From positions 5,709,001-5,773,000 of the forward strand of contig OX419755.1 of NCBI GenBank assembly GCA_948567375.1: DNA of 64,000 nucleotides. Direction: 5' to 3'. Position numbers and translations under genes: made by a program. The notes beneath the pieces are model-generated. The model was not told where the DNA came from. It did no database searches and was given only the letters and a program-made list of their open reading frames with translations. Positions 61,291-64,000 of the stretch are shown here, one piece after another (position 1 is the stretch's first letter; every line of letters starts with the position of its first letter). Origin of the DNA: Lunularia cruciata. Its lineage: Eukaryota; Streptophyta; Marchantiopsida; Lunulariales; Lunulariaceae.

Positions 61291-61750
61291 AAGGATATAC
61301 AAGTATTATTACCAAAAATTGAGGAAACACAATTGATACTACCTCTAAACTATGAGGAGGTAAAGCAAACACAACTAACACATCCCTCCCTCGTGTGAGT
61401 AATATATCTAGCATAGCCATTTCATTTCTCAAATTTGAGGTGGTAGAACACATTCAAAACTTGAGGTATATAGCTGGTATATGAGTATTATCTCTCAAAT
61501 TCGAGGATTTTGCTATACCTTCTTACCATTTACTTGCTTGTCTCGAATATTTGGGCTATGGATTTAAGTATCAATTGCAATTTGTTTATTGTGAGGTGGA
61601 CGACAACAAAGTCATTGCATACTTGCTCTTTGAAGAGGTTGCACATGTTCACTCAATACAAAAAGGTTTAATGTGTGAATATGTGTGGTTCAATCAATAG
61701 TTTTTTGTTCATCTTTCTGAAAATTATTCATTTGAAAGTAGAATAGGAAA

Positions 61751-61960
61751 GAATCATTCTTCATCTTTAAGGTGATAATATAGGTAAGATGAAAAACCAA
61801 AAGGGTTGGAGAGTTAGACTAAAACTAATATTCTCTGTATAGTCATTTCATACTAGAAAAGGAACAATCATTCTTCGTCTTTAAGGTGATAATATAGGTA
61901 AGATGAAGAAAAAGAAAGGCTTGGAGAGTCAGACTATTTTTCTAATATTCTCTCCATGAG
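61751..61960. repeat. tandem duplication, ~114-bp period
   Basis: AATCATTCTTCATCTTTAAG near 61,752 recurs near 61,866 (with G for A), each followed by GTGATAATATAGGTAAGATG and a TTGGAGAGT block. Confidence 0.7.
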
Positions 61961-64000
61961 GCAGTAGACATATTTGATTTTGGAGAAATGGTAATCCCCC
62001 ATAGATCAAGGTCGTTGATAAACTTATAGCTTGCAATCGTTACTATTGATAATCCTCTGCTCGGAGTTGCACATTTTTAAAGATATCCCAATTTTTATGG
62101 GAGTTGCAGCTTCGTAAAAGAAAGAATTTTTCCTCAATGATAAAGAAGGTGAAGTAAGGAAGGCAATGCATACTTTAAACTCTCCTAGACTTGTTGTTCA
62201 AGAGTCCGGTTGTAATTGTGCCAACTTCTTTGAAAGAGATTCTTTTGTTATCACCAAGAAATTTATTTTTTAGTATGATCACTAGTTTGATAGTTGGTGT
62301 ATTAGTCAAGAATAAATATCTATTTACCAAATTTCAATACAACTTTGGAATCAATATACAATCAATGATCCATGATATTGTTGGTTGCTACATATACATA
62401 TGTAGAAGCAACAAAAACTCTATGTATTACTGGACTTAGTGTAGACAGAGCTTGGTCCACTATGTTACCATTAAATCATTAAATGTTGAAATTTTCTCGG
62501 GTGATATTCTCGGCCGATGGCCCACCTCGTTACAATAGAAATAGTGTTGGTTTGGGTATGTTCAAAGTATCTTAAGGCGTTGGTTTATGAAGTTGTTTTG
62601 AGAGCTTGTATAGTTCCAAAATAATCAAAATTCCAAATTAATCAATATTTCCCTATGTTGGATGAGTTTAGCAAATCTCAAGTGGGAATGAGAAGTATCC
62701 TTCATTTTCATATGCTCAATGATGCACGCATGTTCACATGCCATTGTTAGGCCAATCTCTTAAGTTTTTGAGTATAGCATAAAAATTACTCAAGTACAAA
62801 GTAGGTTCTTGTACAAGGCAGGGAATATAGAAACTTAGAATACAAAATTAACTTCTAATAATATTCATAAGAGGACATTAAGATATACATAGTAAGGATT
62901 TTAAATCCAAAGGTTATTAACCTAAAAGGAGTTCAACTAAAAATTGGTCCTTATAAATGAAAATAAGAGTATAGTTAAAATTTCTATATTAGGAGTGCAT
63001 TGCAAAATCAAATACCTAAACTTAATTACTTTCTTATTCTTCAAAATATTAAAATTATCTCATTGGTGATATTCTAATATCAATTCGGATTGTACTTATT
63101 TAAATTCGGATATGATTTATGCTATGGAACATATCTCGATGTATGTGGGTGACAGTCCTTGTTGTAATCTCCACCCATTGAAATTTGTGTTCATGCTGAA
63201 GCGATTGTTTAAACATTAACACAGCGCTACGTAGTTAGTCTTCAAATTGTTCCAGAATGTGTTTACGTGGTTACTCCCGTTAGTGTTCGCGGCAAGTTGT
63301 TCAGTGACAGGAAATGTTGGTTGGGGCAATGAACAGAGGCAGCAAGGAAAGAGCGGGCGAGCAAACCAATTCAAATTCTCGAAGCTCAAACAGAATTGGA
63401 ACTGAGGAGTGTACAGTAGTGATGTTTCTGGGGTCAGTGGAACTGTCAGATTTGAGCTCGTGTAGTAGAGGGAATGTAACTGTAACCAGAATTTGAAGAT
63501 TGACAATCGCCGGTTTTGTAATTCTGCAATCGGACGAGGACGATAGCATGCTGTTGTAAGTTAAGATATCGCTTCAATGTGGGAATGGATCTGGAATCGC
63601 GTCTTGCTTTGAATCCAATCTATGACTCCATCAGCAAATTTGTATTTCGGAAGCGGTGCTCAGCTTCAAGAAGGAGATGGGAGAGAAAATGTGTGTGATT
63701 TATGGGGAAGAGTTAGATGGAGATGAGACCAGGTGGCGAATGTTTCAACCGGAGTTCGGATGAAGCACTTTTTATGAAAACTGTAGATTCTTTGGACAAT
63801 CTGCATCAACTGGAGGTTATTTAGGAGATTCTCCACGAACTGAAAGACTACTGAGTTGTCGTTTCAATGACAATCAGAAATTTTAACGACGATGTACGTT
63901 ATGGTCAACACAGAGATATGCTCACAGATCGTTCCGTTTCTTTGTGAGCTCCTGACAGTAGGACAATGCATATATGGGGAGCTCTGCACAAGCATGGCAA

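Larger units (their letters stand above)
58433..64000. other. intergenic, AT-rich from about 60,700; no supported gene
   Basis: Short frames only. Two diverged tandem duplications lie near 61,101-61,290 and 61,751-61,960. A minus-strand frame at 63,216-63,549 has no recognisable domain. Confidence 0.45.

Noticed and set aside
1..64000. tRNA, rRNA and CRISPR arrays
   Set aside because: No cloverleaf with A/B boxes, no rRNA-like conserved block and no spaced direct repeats were seen; CRISPR is not expected in a plant nuclear genome.

Overview
The window is nuclear DNA of a land plant. Three spliced genes of plant-specific families (a SINE-type nuclear-envelope protein, an ethylene receptor and an F-box/Kelch protein) lie in a background of decayed retrotransposons and AT-rich DNA. 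The lineage cannot be fixed from sequence alone. I lean towards a seed-free plant, because the ethylene receptor has the signal-peptide layout of subfamily II but keeps every histidine-kinase motif, and because the LINEs carry a restriction-like endonuclease, which is not the usual type in flowering plants. LAYOUT: 1-5,922, a decayed Ty3/Gypsy element (5' end outside the window) followed by tandem LTRs; 5,923-12,692, degraded repeats and no recognisable gene; 12,693-16,672 (-), SINE/KASH gene in four exons; 16,673-21,990, intergenic DNA with microsatellites and a short SINE-like element; 22,000-25,205 (-), a LINE with zinc finger, reverse transcriptase (RT) and restriction-like endonuclease; 25,210-25,690, a dispersed repeat also present near 6,600; 27,536-30,615 (-), ethylene receptor in three coding exons; 30,616-36,739, its upstream region and AT-rich DNA; 36,740-38,480 (+), a 5'-truncated relative of the first LINE; 38,481-46,057, no recognised gene but two near-perfect hairpins; 46,058-47,965 (-), F-box/Kelch gene in three exons; 51,740-58,432, a decayed Ty1/Copia element inside inverted and nested LTR fragments; 58,433-64,000, AT-rich DNA with small tandem repeats. 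MOST INTERESTING: the Gypsy element carries a relic of a cytosine-5 DNA methyltransferase (visible motifs I, IV with the Pro-Cys-Gln centre, VI, VIII and a DNMT3-like C-terminal block) upstream of its reverse transcriptase, and a complete PHD finger after the integrase. One element therefore seems to have carried both a DNA-methylation writer and a histone-reader module. All of the roughly twenty in-frame stops I can place in this copy are TAG or TGA and none is TAA, as expected if methylated CAG and CGA codons were deaminated. The three host genes are unrelated in function (nuclear envelope/cytoskeleton, hormone perception, ubiquitin ligase substrate choice) and nothing suggests co-regulation. 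Exon boundaries were deduced by eye from reading-frame continuity, GT/AG sites and family conservation; no alignment or transcript evidence was available.
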